From Deinococcus aerius (lineage in GTDB: Bacteria; Deinococcota; Deinococci; Deinococcales; Deinococcaceae): 64,000 nt of DNA. Numbering within the stretch: position 1 is the first letter of the stretch; the number at the start of each line of letters is the position of its first letter. The position numbers were made by a program, and so were the translations under genes. The notes beneath the pieces are model-generated. The model was not told the origin of the DNA and searched no databases. It saw nothing but the letters and a program-made list of their open reading frames with translations. Below, one piece after another: positions 33,483-43,325 of this stretch. The stretch lies in the NCBI RefSeq assembly GCF_002897375.1, contig NZ_BFAG01000009.1:151909-215908 (forward strand), written 5' to 3'.

Positions 33483-34640
33483 TCAGGCGGGCACCGCGCC
33501 CAGCGCCGCCTCGAAGCGGGCCACCAGGCCGCGCTCGTTCAGCAATTCCTCCAGGGCGGCGAGCAGGGCGCGGTAGGGGGCCGGGCGCGCGGCTTCCCCC
33601 ATCAGGCCCAGGCGCCAGATCAGGCCCGCGGTGGGGCCCAGGCCGCCCGTCACGCTGATCTCGCGTTCCCGCAGGGCGCGGCGAATCCCGGCGTCGTCGA
33701 AGCCCGCGGGAAGCCGCAGGGCGAGGACGGTGGGGAGCCGCGCGGCTCTTTCCCCGACGTAGGGGGTGAAGCCCAGCGGGGTCAGCGCCGCGAGGACGGC
33801 CTCCCCGATTTCCCGCACCCGGGCCTGGCGAACGGTGAGGCCCTCCTCCAGCGCGGCCTCCAGCGCGGCGTGCAGGGCGTAGTGCAGGTTGACGGGCACG
33901 GTGTGGTGGTAGGTGTGGTCCTCCCAGTAGTCGCGCAGGCCCCCGAAGTCGCAGTACCACAGCGGCGTGGGGGTGCGCCGGGCCGCGTGCCGTGCGAGGG
34001 CCCGCTCGCTGATCGCCACCGGGGCGACGCCGGGGGGGGCCGAGAGGCATTTTTGCGCGCCGGTGTAGACGTAGTCGATCCCCCAGGCCTCCATGTAGAA
34101 GGGCTCCATCCCGGCCGTCGTCACCGCGTCCACGGTCAGGAGGGCGCCGCTGCCGCGCACCACCTCGGCGATCTCGGGCACCGGGTTGAGGACGCCGGTG
34201 CTCGTCTCCCCGTGGACGACGGCGACCAGCCTCGCGCCGTCCAGCTTCGCGGCCACGTCCGCCGGGTCGATGGGCTGCCCGAGGGGCGCCTCCACCAGGC
34301 GGACCCGCGCGCCGTAACGCCCCGCCATCTCCGCCATGCGCCGCCCGAAGGACCCGTTCACGCAGACCAGCACCTCGTCCCCCCTTTCCACGAGGTTGGC
34401 AAAGCCCGCCTCCATTCCCAGGCTGCCGGTTCCCGCCAGCAGCGCGGTGAAGGTGGCCGGGGCCGTGCCGTACAGGGTCCGTAGGCCCGCCTGAATCTCC
34501 CCGTTCAGGGCGAAGACCTCGGGGTCCATGTGCCCGAGCATGGGGCGCAGCAGCGCCCGCTGGGCCCGCGGGTGGATCGGCGTGGGTCCGGGCGTCAGCA
34601 GGAGGTGTTCCGGGTGGGCGCTGGGACGGTCCTCGAACAT
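33483..34640 (-). CDS. Class V aminotransferase (alanine-glyoxylate / serine-pyruvate type)
   Basis: 385 residues, PLP enzyme. N-terminal [30 protein letters not shown] is the AGAT family start; PLP-Asp in [15 protein letters not shown]-lysine in [30 protein letters not shown] and C-terminal [18 protein letters not shown] bind substrate carboxylate. Interconverts glyoxylate/pyruvate with glycine/alanine/serine, or phosphoserine-type substrates. TACACT ends 7 nt before the ATG; two palindromes upstream suggest control by a repressor or Lrp-like regulator. Confidence 0.92.
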   Translation of the reverse strand: MFEDRPSAHPEHLLLTPGPTPIHPRAQRALLRPMLGHMDPEVFALNGEIQAGLRTLYGTAPATFTALLAGTGSLGMEAGFANLVERGDEVLVCVNGSFGRRMAEMAGRYGARVRLVEAPLGQPIDPADVAAKLDGARLVAVVHGETSTGVLNPVPEIAEVVRGSGALLTVDAVTTAGMEPFYMEAWGIDYVYTGAQKCLSAPPGVAPVAISERALARHAARRTPTPLWYCDFGGLRDYWEDHTYHHTVPVNLHYALHAALEAALEEGLTVRQARVREIGEAVLAALTPLGFTPYVGERAARLPTVLALRLPAGFDDAGIRRALREREISVTGGLGPTAGLIWRLGLMGEAARPAPYRALLAALEELLNERGLVARFEAALGAVPA

Positions 34641-34674
34641 AGGGCGGAGTGTAGCACCCCGACCGGGCAAGGGC

Positions 34675-34728
34675 GCAATGAAATTGCTCTGAACGGGCTA
34701 GGCAGGCGAGTGGGCGCAATAGAATTGC
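34675..34728 (-). promoter_or_regulatory. Two GCAAT-N3-ATTGC palindromes upstream of the aminotransferase
   Basis: Sites at 34675-34687 and 34716-34728, both inside a gggcgcaat...attgc repeat, start-to-start distance 41 bp (about four helical turns). The proximal site covers the expected -35 position for the TACACT box at 34648-34653. The matched spacing and symmetry suggest a dimeric regulator binding cooperatively on one DNA face. Confidence 0.65.
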
Positions 34729-34790
34729 CCCACCCTCTCCGGGTCGGCGCTATCTCGGGAGCAGATCGGGGCAGGTCGCTCTGCTAGTGA

Positions 34791-34830
34791 TAAGATTCAC
34801 GATACATCTGGTGCGTGAAATTTTTGTTCT
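34791..34830 (-). promoter_or_regulatory. TTCACG/CGTGAA palindromic element, copy 2
   Basis: Inverted copy of the element at 25188-25235: TTCACG (34796-34801), 12-nt gap, CGTGAA (34814-34819), flanked by a T-run and ttgttct (the complement of the agaac-A-run in copy 1). Located 45 nt before the start of the broken HAD gene and 20 nt before its TAGAAT -10 box (34850-34855), so here it is well placed for an operator. Confidence 0.6.
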
Positions 34831-34863
34831 GTTGGGCATAGGGAGAGCTTAGAATGTTCGATC

Positions 34864-35556
34864 GTGACAACTTCAAGAGCTTCCGGGCGGCTGCTCGCCG
34901 TTCTCTTCGACCGTGACGACACGCTGGCGTATGCCGACCCGGGGGTGTACCGGGAGGCGGCGCTGTGGGCGAGTGAGCGGTTCGGAGTAGACTCCTAGGT
35001 GGCCGGGCGGGTGCTGGCGGGGCTGTGGCAGGAGCAGGCGTCCTCGTGGTGGGACCTGCGGACGCCCGAGGAGGAGGCGTTCTGGACGCGCTACGGGGAG
35101 GGGCTCGGCGCCCGGCTGGGGCTGGGGGTGGAGCAGGCCGCCCAGGTGCTCGCCGCCTTTCCCTATGAGCGGTACCTCAGGCCGGTGGAGGGGGCGCGGG
35201 AGGTGCTGGCGGGGCTGCGGGCCCGGGGCCTGAGGATCGGGGTGCTGAGCAACACGCTGCCGAGCATTGACCGGACGTTGCGGGCGCTGGGGCTCGACGA
35301 TCTGGTGGATGTGGCGGTGGCAAGCTGCACGGTGGGCGCCCACAAGCCGGAGGCGCGGGCGTTCACCTCCGCGCTGGAGAGGCTGGGGCTTCCGGCGGGC
35401 GCGGTGCTGTTCGTGGACGACCGTCCCGAGAATGTCGAGGCCGCGCGGGCGCTGGGGATGCGGGCGGTGCAGATCGACCTCTGCGGGCGGGTGCCGGGGG
35501 CGCTGCACCGCCTGCGGGACGTGCTGGCCGTGGTGGACGGGCCGGTGCCCGCTTGA
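34864..35556 (+). pseudogene. HAD-superfamily hydrolase interrupted by an in-frame TAG
   Basis: Starts at GTG 34864 (TAGAAT ends 8 nt upstream) with HAD motif I, VLFDRDDTLAY. After 44 codons a TAG at 34996-34998 breaks the frame (DS-stop-VAGRVL), then the same frame continues with motif II VLSNTLPS, motif III Lys in AHKPEA and motif IV VLFVDDRPENVEAARALG. Without the stop it would be a complete ~230-residue phosphatase. A GTG right after the stop cannot rescue the nucleophile Asp. The last codon overlaps the dipeptidase start (TTGA). Confidence 0.85.
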
Positions 35557-36551
35557 CCCGGCCTCCCCCGCTGATCGACGGGCACCTCGACCTGGCCTAT
35601 AACGCGGGGCTGGGCCGGGACCTGACGTTGGAACTGGGGGCGCTGCGGGCGCGGGACCCGGTGCCCGGCCAGACGGCGACGGTGACATTTGACGAGCTGC
35701 GGGCGGCGGGGGCGCGGGTGGCCTTGGGGACGCTGTTCGCGCTGCCGCGGACGGGTGAGAGCCCGGGGGGCTATACCGACCACGCGGGGGCGCGGGCGCA
35801 GGCCCTCGCGCAACTGGACACCTACCGCCGCTGGGAGGACCGGGGGCTGATCCGGCTGCTGCGGAGCGGGGCGGAGGTGGCGGAGCACCTGGAGGGCGCG
35901 GACGGCCCCCTGGGCGTCGTTCTCCTGATGGAGGGGGCGGACCCGGTGCGGGACGCGGACGACCTGGGGTTCTGGGTGGGGGCGGGAGTGCGGCTGATCG
36001 GCCCGGCGTGGGGGCGGACACGTTACGCGGGGGGTACGGACGCGCCGGGGCCGCTGACGGCGGAGGGCCGCGACCTCGTCACGGCGATGCGGGACCTGGG
36101 CATAGCGCTCGACGCCTCGCACCTGGATGACGCCGCGTTCTGGGAGGCCGCAGAGATCGGGCCGCGGCTGGTCGCCTCGCACTCGAACAGCCGCGCGTTC
36201 CTGCCCGGGAACCGGCACCTCACGGACGGGATGGCGCGGGCGGTGGCGGCGTCGGGCGGGGTGATCGGGCTGGTGTTCCTGAGCCCGTTCATCCGGCCGG
36301 GGTGGGACGTGGCCCAGCCGCGGGTGGGGCTGGACGAACTCGCGGCGCACGCGCGGCACTATGCGGGGCTGGTGGGCTGGGAACACGTGGGGCTGGGCAC
36401 CGATCTCGACGGCGGGTTCGGGCGGGAAAAGGCCCCGGCGGGGATTGGAAGTTACCGGGATGTGGGCCGCTTTCTGGACCTGTTGCCGGGGGAGCACCGC
36501 GCGGGGGTGGCGGGCGGCAACTGGGCGCGCTGGCTGACCCGCTTCCTGTAG
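35553..36551 (+). CDS. Membrane-dipeptidase-type (M19) dipeptidase
   Basis: 332 residues. M19 metal ligands: DGHLDLAYN (H11, D13), Glu in LLMEGADPVR, His pair in LDASHLD and LVASHSNSR, and GLGTDLDGG. Hydrolyses dipeptides including D-amino-acid ones. TTG start overlaps the HAD stop by 4 nt. No signal peptide, so cytoplasmic, consistent with processing imported murein dipeptides (L-Ala-Glu) together with the next two genes. Confidence 0.9.
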   Translation: MTRPPPLIDGHLDLAYNAGLGRDLTLELGALRARDPVPGQTATVTFDELRAAGARVALGTLFALPRTGESPGGYTDHAGARAQALAQLDTYRRWEDRGLIRLLRSGAEVAEHLEGADGPLGVVLLMEGADPVRDADDLGFWVGAGVRLIGPAWGRTRYAGGTDAPGPLTAEGRDLVTAMRDLGIALDASHLDDAAFWEAAEIGPRLVASHSNSRAFLPGNRHLTDGMARAVAASGGVIGLVFLSPFIRPGWDVAQPRVGLDELAAHARHYAGLVGWEHVGLGTDLDGGFGREKAPAGIGSYRDVGRFLDLLPGEHRAGVAGGNWARWLTRFL

Positions 36552-36573
36552 GGGGAGGCGCTACCCTGGGGAT

Positions 36574-37455
36574 ATGCTCACCGCTCCCCCCCTGGACCCC
36601 CGCACGCACGCCTTCGACCCGGCCACCCGGCTGGCGGCGGCGGAGTTGCGCGGCCTCCTGCCGGACGAGGGGTGGTCGTTCGTCACCCCGCGCCCGGCCC
36701 GGGCCGGAAATGCCCGCGTCAGCCTGCGGGCGCGGCCCGACCTCGCCGCCTCGCAGGTCACGGAGGCGCTGCCCGGCGAGGGGCTGGAGGTGCTGGCCGA
36801 GCGGGACGGCTGGGCCTGGGTGCGGACGGGGCACGACCGGTATCTGGGCTGGGCGAGGGCGGACGCGCTGCGGGCGGGCTCCGGGACGCGGGGGGAGGAG
36901 TTGCGCGTCACGGCCCTGCGCGCCCACGCCTTCGCGGGGCCGCGGGTGAGCCGTCCCATCGTCGCGGAGCTGTGCGCCGGGGCGCGGCTGACCCGTGCGC
37001 CCGGCGAGGTGGAGACCGAGGACGGGCGCCGCTGGGTGCCGGTCCTCCTGCCCGACGGGACGGGGGCGTGGGTGCAGGAGGTCGTCCTCTCCCCCGCCCC
37101 GTGGGCGGACGCGGCGGAGTTCGCGCTGCGGTTCCTGGAGACGCCCTACGTCTGGGGCGGGCGCAGCGCGTGGGGCGTGGACTGCTCGGGGCTGGCGCAG
37201 CTCGCGTACGCGGCGCTGGGGCTTGCCCTCCCGCGCGACGCGGACCAGCAGCAGGAGGCGCTGCGGCCGGTGGAGACGCCGGGTCGGGGCGACCTCGTGT
37301 TCTTCCCCGGGCACGTGGGGATCATGCTCGACGGGCGGCGGCTCGTCCACGCGAACGCCACGCACATGCGCGTCACGGTGGAGACGCTGGGCGAGGGCGA
37401 GTACGGGGGGCGGCTGGCGGGGGCGCTGACGGGCTTCGGGCGGTGGCCCGCGTGA
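36574..37455 (+). CDS. SH3 + NlpC/P60 endopeptidase, YkfC-like
   Basis: 293 residues, no signal peptide. Two SH3-like segments (about 48-100, ARVSLRARPDL; and 110-172) precede NlpC/P60 with Cys204 (WGVDCSGL), RDADQQQ (substrate loop typical of YkfC), His247 (FFPGHVGIM) and His259. YkfC-type enzymes are gamma-D-Glu-L-diamino-acid endopeptidases that release L-Ala-D-Glu from murein peptides. TACCCT ends 6 nt before the ATG, so it can also be made separately; GTGA overlap with the epimerase gene. Confidence 0.9.
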   Translation: MLTAPPLDPRTHAFDPATRLAAAELRGLLPDEGWSFVTPRPARAGNARVSLRARPDLAASQVTEALPGEGLEVLAERDGWAWVRTGHDRYLGWARADALRAGSGTRGEELRVTALRAHAFAGPRVSRPIVAELCAGARLTRAPGEVETEDGRRWVPVLLPDGTGAWVQEVVLSPAPWADAAEFALRFLETPYVWGGRSAWGVDCSGLAQLAYAALGLALPRDADQQQEALRPVETPGRGDLVFFPGHVGIMLDGRRLVHANATHMRVTVETLGEGEYGGRLAGALTGFGRWPA

Positions 37456-38471
37456 GCGTGACCTGGGAGACGCTGGAGCTGCACACCGCCCGGCCCTTCG
37501 GCATCGCGCGCTGGACGCACTCGACCTACCCGCGCACCCTCGTCACCTTCGAGCAGGGCGGGATCGTGGGCCGGGGGGAGGCGGCGCCGAACGCCTTTTA
37601 CGGCGAGACGCGCGGGACGGTGGAGGCGGTGCTGCCCCTGCTGGCGGGCGCGCTGACGGACGGGTGGGACTGGGACGGGCTGGACGCGCGGCTGAAGGCC
37701 CGGATGCCGCAGGGGCACCCCAGCGTGAGGTGCGCGCTGGAGATGGCGGCGGTGGAGTGGGCGGCCTGCGCGGCGGGCGTGCCGGTGTGGCGGCTGCTGG
37801 GGCTGTCGCCCTCTCCCCTGCCGGAGAGCAGCTACACGGTGGGCCTGGGCGAGCTGGACGACATGCGGCGCCAGGCACGCGAGGCCGTGGCGCGCGGGCA
37901 CGGCGTCCTGAAGGTGAAGCTGGGCACCGACCGGGACGAGGCCATCCTGGAGGCGCTGCGGAGGGAGGTCCCTCAGGTCTCGCTGCGGGTGGACGCGAAC
38001 GCGGGCTGGACGCGCCCGCAGGCGAAACGAATGCTGGCCGTGCTGGAGGCGGCCCGGGTGGAACTCGTCGAGCAGCCCCTGGCGGCGGGGGACCTGGAGG
38101 GGCACGCGGAGTTGCGCCGCCTCGCCCGGGTCCCCATCGTGGCGGACGAGAGCCTGCACCACGTGCCCGACGTGATCCGGCTGGCGGGGGCCTTCGACGG
38201 GGTGAACCTCAAGCTCGCCAAGCTGGGCGGGCCGTTGCGGGCGCTCGCCGCGCTCCGGCTGGCCCGCGCCCACGGCCTGGGGGTGATGATGGGCTGCATG
38301 ATCGAGAGCAGCCTGGGCATCGCGGCGGCGGCGCATCTGGCGGGGCTGTGCGACTGGGCGGACCTCGACGGGGCGCTGCTGCTGGGGGAAGACCCGTTCA
38401 CGGGCCTGGAGTGGACGGCGGGGCGGCTGGAGCGGCCGACCGGGGTGGGCTGGGGGGTGGAGCGGAGGTGA
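37452..38471 (+). CDS. Dipeptide epimerase (L-Ala-D/L-Glu epimerase, YkfB-like)
   Basis: 339 residues, enolase superfamily (muconate-lactonizing subgroup). Capping domain RPFGIARWTHSTYPRTLVTF; barrel motifs GVLKVKLGTDRDEA (KxK with the catalytic Lys), RVDANAGW (Asp), ELVEQPL (Glu), PIVADES (Asp), NLKLAKLGG (second catalytic Lys) and MGCMIESSLG. Converts L-Ala-D-Glu to L-Ala-L-Glu so that a dipeptidase can cleave it. Overlaps both neighbours by 4 nt (GTGA). Confidence 0.92.
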   Translation: MSVTWETLELHTARPFGIARWTHSTYPRTLVTFEQGGIVGRGEAAPNAFYGETRGTVEAVLPLLAGALTDGWDWDGLDARLKARMPQGHPSVRCALEMAAVEWAACAAGVPVWRLLGLSPSPLPESSYTVGLGELDDMRRQAREAVARGHGVLKVKLGTDRDEAILEALRREVPQVSLRVDANAGWTRPQAKRMLAVLEAARVELVEQPLAAGDLEGHAELRRLARVPIVADESLHHVPDVIRLAGAFDGVNLKLAKLGGPLRALAALRLARAHGLGVMMGCMIESSLGIAAAAHLAGLCDWADLDGALLLGEDPFTGLEWTAGRLERPTGVGWGVERR

Positions 38472-39679
38472 CGGTCACCGTCGCCATCCTCGGCTGCGGC
38501 AACCGGGGGGCGGACGTGTACGCGCGGCATCTGGCGGCGCAGGGGGCGCGGGTGACCCACCTCGTCGATCCCCGGCCCGCCCGCTTGGGCGAGGTTGCCG
38601 CTCGGCACGGGTTGGGGCCGGAGGCGTGCTTTCTCGATGCGGACGCCTTTTTCGCCCTGGGCCGGGTGGCAGACGCGCTGGTGATCGCCACACCCGACCA
38701 TGCCCACGTGGGGCCGTGCGTGCGGGCACTGGGCCTCGGCTACGACGTGTTGCTGGAAAAGCCCATCTGTCTGGAGGAGGCCGAGCTGGACAGGCTGCTG
38801 GCGGCGGAGGCGGCATCGGGCGGGCGCGTGACGGTTTGCCACGTGCTGCGCGCCACGCCTTTTTTCCGCAGGGTCCGGGAGGTGCTGGACTCGGGGCGGC
38901 TGGGGCGGCTGGTCGGCATGCAGCATGCGGAGAACGTGGCGTACTGGCACTACGCGCATTCGTTCGTGCGGGGCAACTGGGCGCAGTCGCCGCCCGCCGC
39001 GCCCTTCGTGCTGGCGAAGAGCGGGCACGACCTCGACCTGCTGCGCTGGTTTGCGGGGGCGTCGCCCGTCCGGGTGAGCAGCGAGGGGTCGCTGTTCCAC
39101 TTCCGGCCGGAGGAGGCGCCGCCGGGGGCCTCGGATCGCTGCGTGACCTGCCCGGTGGTGGAGTGCCCCTACGACGCCCGGCGTATTTACCCCACCCGCG
39201 ACCCGGAGCGGTGGCCGGTCACGGTGCTGACGGCGGGGGGCATCTCTCTCGCCGACGCCCTCGCGTCTGGGCCCTACGGGCGCTGCGTGTACGGCGGGGG
39301 GAACGACGTGGTGGACCACCAGGCGGTCACGGTCGTCTTCGAGGGCGGGGTGACGGCGGGGCTCACGGTGAGTGCCTTCACCCACAACAACACGCGGACC
39401 TTGAAGCTCCTGGGCACCCACGGCGAGTTGCGCGGGCACCTGGACCGGGGCGAGATCGAGGTCCACGACTTCCGCACGGACGGGGTCGAGCTGTTGGCGG
39501 TCGATGTGAGCGGCAACCACGGCGGCGGGGACACCGCGCTCGTCGCCGCGTGGCTGGCCTTCCTGCGGGGGGAGGCGGGGGTGCCCACGCCCTTGGCCGA
39601 ATCGCTCGACTCGCACCGGATGGCGTTCGCGGCGGGGGGGGACGGTGGAACGGGTGTGAGGCGGCTTGTACGGTCCTGA
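38468..39679 (+). CDS. Gfo/Idh/MocA oxidoreductase with Cys cluster
   Basis: 403 residues. Rossmann fold VAILGCGNRGADVYARHL, EKPICL (97-102), catalytic-type AKSGHDLDLLRWF (K184, H187, D188). It carries a CVTC-N4-C cluster (C225, C228, C233 in CVTCPVVECPYDARRIY), found in one branch of the family and possibly metal-binding. Substrate is usually a sugar or cyclitol; here linkage to murein recycling suggests an amino-sugar derivative, an inference. GTGA overlap with the epimerase gene; last gene of the cluster. Confidence 0.9.
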   Translation: MTVTVAILGCGNRGADVYARHLAAQGARVTHLVDPRPARLGEVAARHGLGPEACFLDADAFFALGRVADALVIATPDHAHVGPCVRALGLGYDVLLEKPICLEEAELDRLLAAEAASGGRVTVCHVLRATPFFRRVREVLDSGRLGRLVGMQHAENVAYWHYAHSFVRGNWAQSPPAAPFVLAKSGHDLDLLRWFAGASPVRVSSEGSLFHFRPEEAPPGASDRCVTCPVVECPYDARRIYPTRDPERWPVTVLTAGGISLADALASGPYGRCVYGGGNDVVDHQAVTVVFEGGVTAGLTVSAFTHNNTRTLKLLGTHGELRGHLDRGEIEVHDFRTDGVELLAVDVSGNHGGGDTALVAAWLAFLRGEAGVPTPLAESLDSHRMAFAAGGDGGTGVRRLVRS

Positions 39680-39703
39680 GTGGCCGGGCTCATCCCTCTC
39701 TCC

Positions 39704-39714
39704 TTGTATTAATT
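39704..39714 (-). repeat. AATTAATACAA word, copy 4 of 6
   Basis: Read on the minus strand, 33 nt past the stop of the hydrolase gene at 39747. Between convergent gene ends. Confidence 0.9.
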
Positions 39715-39746
39715 AGAAAGCTACCTCACCTCGCGGGTGCCTCTCC

Positions 39747-40489
39747 TCACGCCCCCACCTCCCGGAGGAAATCGAGGGTGTAGCGCGCCACCGTTCGGGG
39801 AAAGGAGTCGGTGAGGGCGTGGGTGCCGCCGGGGATCTCGCGGACGGTGGCGTCGGGGATGGCGGCGCAGATCGCCTCCAGGGTCCAGGCCTGGATGACG
39901 GGGTCGTGGGTGCCGTCGAGGAGCAGGGTGGGGGCCAGCACGTGGGGGAGCAGGGGGCCGGTATCGTGTTGGCTCTGGTCCTGCGCCAGGCGCAGCATGC
40001 GGGCGGGGCCGCTGCGGGTGTAGGCGGCCAGGGCGGGGAGGAACAGGCCGGGCCGCTCGCGGGGCAGGTCGAGGAGGAGGCGCAGCAACTGCTCCCGCAC
40101 GCTGGGGTTTTCCGGGATGCCGGTGGGCGCGCAGGCGATCGCGGCGGAGACGTGGCCGGGGTAGCGCGCGGCGAGGTCGAAGACCACCTCTCCCCCGAGG
40201 GAGTGGCCCAGCAGCGGCACGCGGCCCAGGCCCGACTCGGCGAGCCAGGCGGCGAGGTGATCGGTCAGGCCCTCGATGGTGCGCGGGGAACCGGGGCGGC
40301 CCGCGCTCCGGCCGTGGCCGGGGGGGTCGTAGGCGTACACGGTGCGCGCGCGGGCGAGCTCCCGGGCGACCCGGGTGTACATCCAGGAGGCGCAGCCCAG
40401 GCCAGGAATGATGACGAGAGGTGGCCCCTCGCCGCGCACCCGGGCGTGGGTGAGCAGGCCGCGGACGCGGGTGTAGCGGGACTCGGCGT

Positions 40490-40493
<4 letters not shown>
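39747..40493 (-). CDS. Alpha/beta hydrolase
   Basis: 248 residues from a TTG that overlaps the stop of the upstream hydrolase by 4 nt (TTGA). Oxyanion-hole region IPGLGCASWMYTRV, nucleophile elbow LLGHSLGGEV, Asp in LDGTHDPVIQ, His in IPGGTHALTD: complete triad. Resembles carboxylesterase/lipase or C-C hydrolase types; substrate unknown. Paired with a second hydrolase of the same fold. Confidence 0.85.
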
Positions 40494-41230
<737 letters not shown>

Positions 41231-41272
41231 ACGGGAAAGGCGGCGGGGAGGGCTTAAGGAAGCGGTGACCCT

Positions 41273-41887
<615 letters not shown>

Positions 41888-41939
41888 GGGGGCTCCGGGA
41901 GAGGAGGAACTGTTGCTACTGCTTTTGCTTTGTCTCTTT

Positions 41940-41950
41940 TTGTATTAATT
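41940..41950 (-). repeat. AATTAATACAA word, copy 5 of 6
   Basis: Between pdxS and pdxT. Here it is embedded in a perfect palindrome, ttttgta-ttaat-tacaaaa (41938-41956), directly after the pdxS terminator stem. Confidence 0.9.
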
Positions 41951-41989
41951 ACAAAAGGAAACGGAGGGGCGAACGCTCAGCACCCCTCC
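41950..41989 (-). terminator. Terminator after pdxS
   Basis: Minus-strand stem GGAGGGG / CCCCTCC (41963-41969 with 41983-41989), 13-nt loop, then GTTTCCTTTTGT. Starts 7 nt after the pdxS stop. It may attenuate read-through into pdxT. Confidence 0.75.
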
Positions 41990-41996
41990 CCTTCCC

Positions 41997-42887
41997 TTAC
42001 CAGCCGCGTCCGGCGAGGCGCTCCTCGGGGATCAGGCTGTCGATGTTGATGCCGGTCATGGGGGCGCCGAGGTCCTCGCTGACTTCGGCGAGCACGTCGG
42101 GGTTCCCGTAGTGGGTGACGGCCTTGACGATGGCGCGGGCGCGGCGCTCGGGGTTGCCACTCTTGAAGATGCCGCTGCCGACGAACACGCCGTCGAGGCC
42201 CAGGTGCATCATCAGGGCGGCGTCGGCGGGGGTGGCGACGCCGCCGGCGGCGAAGTTCACGACGGGCAGCTTGCCGTGCTCGTGGACATACTGGACGAGG
42301 TGGTAGGGGGCCTGGAGGTCGCGGGCCACCGTCATCAGCTCCTCGGTGGGGCGGGCCTGAATGGCGCGGATCTCGCCCAGCACGGTGCGGGCGTGGCGCA
42401 CGGCCTCGATGATGTTGCCGGTGCCCGCCTCGCCCTTGGTGCGGATCATGGAGGCGCCCTCACCGACGCGGCGCAGGGCCTCGCCCAGATTTTTGGCGCC
42501 GCAGACGAAGGGGACGGTAAATTTCGTCTTCTCGATGTGGAACCCGTCGTCGGCGGGGGTCAGGACCTCCGACTCGTCGATGAAGTCCACGCCGAGTGCC
42601 TGGAGGATCTGCGCCTCGACGAAGTGGCCAATGCGGACCTTCGCCATCACCGGGATCGTCACGGCGGCGATGATCTCCTTGATCATCTTGGGGTCGCTCA
42701 TGCGGGCCACGCCGCCGTCCGCGCGGATGTCGGCGGGCACGCGCTCCAGCGCCATCACGGCAGTCGCCCCGGCGGCCTCGGCGATGCGGGCCTGGTCGGC
42801 GGTCACCACGTCCATGATCACGCCGCCCTTGAACATCTCGGCGAAGCCCTGCTTGATCTGGGGGGTTCCGGTCTGTACGTCGCTCAT
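41997..42887 (-). CDS. pdxS: Pyridoxal 5'-phosphate synthase lyase subunit
   Basis: 296 residues, (beta/alpha)8 barrel that makes PLP from ribose 5-phosphate, glyceraldehyde 3-phosphate and ammonia. Recognisable blocks: [68 protein letters not shown] (catalytic Lys) and [24 protein letters not shown] ends 6 nt before the ATG (leaderless). Confidence 0.97.
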   Translation of the reverse strand: MSDVQTGTPQIKQGFAEMFKGGVIMDVVTADQARIAEAAGATAVMALERVPADIRADGGVARMSDPKMIKEIIAAVTIPVMAKVRIGHFVEAQILQALGVDFIDESEVLTPADDGFHIEKTKFTVPFVCGAKNLGEALRRVGEGASMIRTKGEAGTGNIIEAVRHARTVLGEIRAIQARPTEELMTVARDLQAPYHLVQYVHEHGKLPVVNFAAGGVATPADAALMMHLGLDGVFVGSGIFKSGNPERRARAIVKAVTHYGNPDVLAEVSEDLGAPMTGINIDSLIPEERLAGRGW

Positions 42888-42947
42888 GGAAACAGGCTAG
42901 GGCAAAACTGGCCCCATGAGCAGGGCCAGTTGGGGGGAAGGAGGGGG

Positions 42948-43325
42948 TCAGTTGCGGGCCGCGGCGACCCGGCGGATGCTCTCGACAAGTTGCGAGGGCC
43001 GGAAGGGTTTGACGAGGTACTCGGTGACGAGGCCGGGCACGTGGTCGGGCCGGTTGAGGCCCGAGAGGAAGACGACGGGCGGCATGGCGGCCCGCAGCTC
43101 GGCCTGGAGGCGCCGCACGGTCTCGAAGCCGTCCCAGGGGGCCATGAGCACGTCCATCACGATCACGTCGAAGGTGGCCTCGCGGGCGGCGGCGAGCGCG
43201 TCGGGGCCGCTGCGGGCGGTGACCACCCGGAAGCCCTGGAGGCCCAGGGTGAGGTCGAGCAGTTCGAGGATCTGCTCCTCGTCGTCCACCACGAGCAGGC
43301 GCAGATCGGCGGCGGGGGCCCTCAC
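42948..43325 (-). CDS. Single-domain response regulator
   Basis: 125 residues, receiver domain only: acidic pair D14-D15, phospho-acceptor D58 (VIVMDVLMAPWDG), Ser88 and Lys106 (YLVKPFRP). No output domain, so it acts through protein contacts. Its GTG overlaps the stop of the M23 peptidase gene by 4 nt; no histidine kinase is nearby. Translational coupling suggests it works with the peptidase's process (cell wall or division), an inference. Confidence 0.92.
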   Translation of the reverse strand: MRAPAADLRLLVVDDEEQILELLDLTLGLQGFRVVTARSGPDALAAAREATFDVIVMDVLMAPWDGFETVRRLQAELRAAMPPVVFLSGLNRPDHVPGLVTEYLVKPFRPSQLVESIRRVAAARN

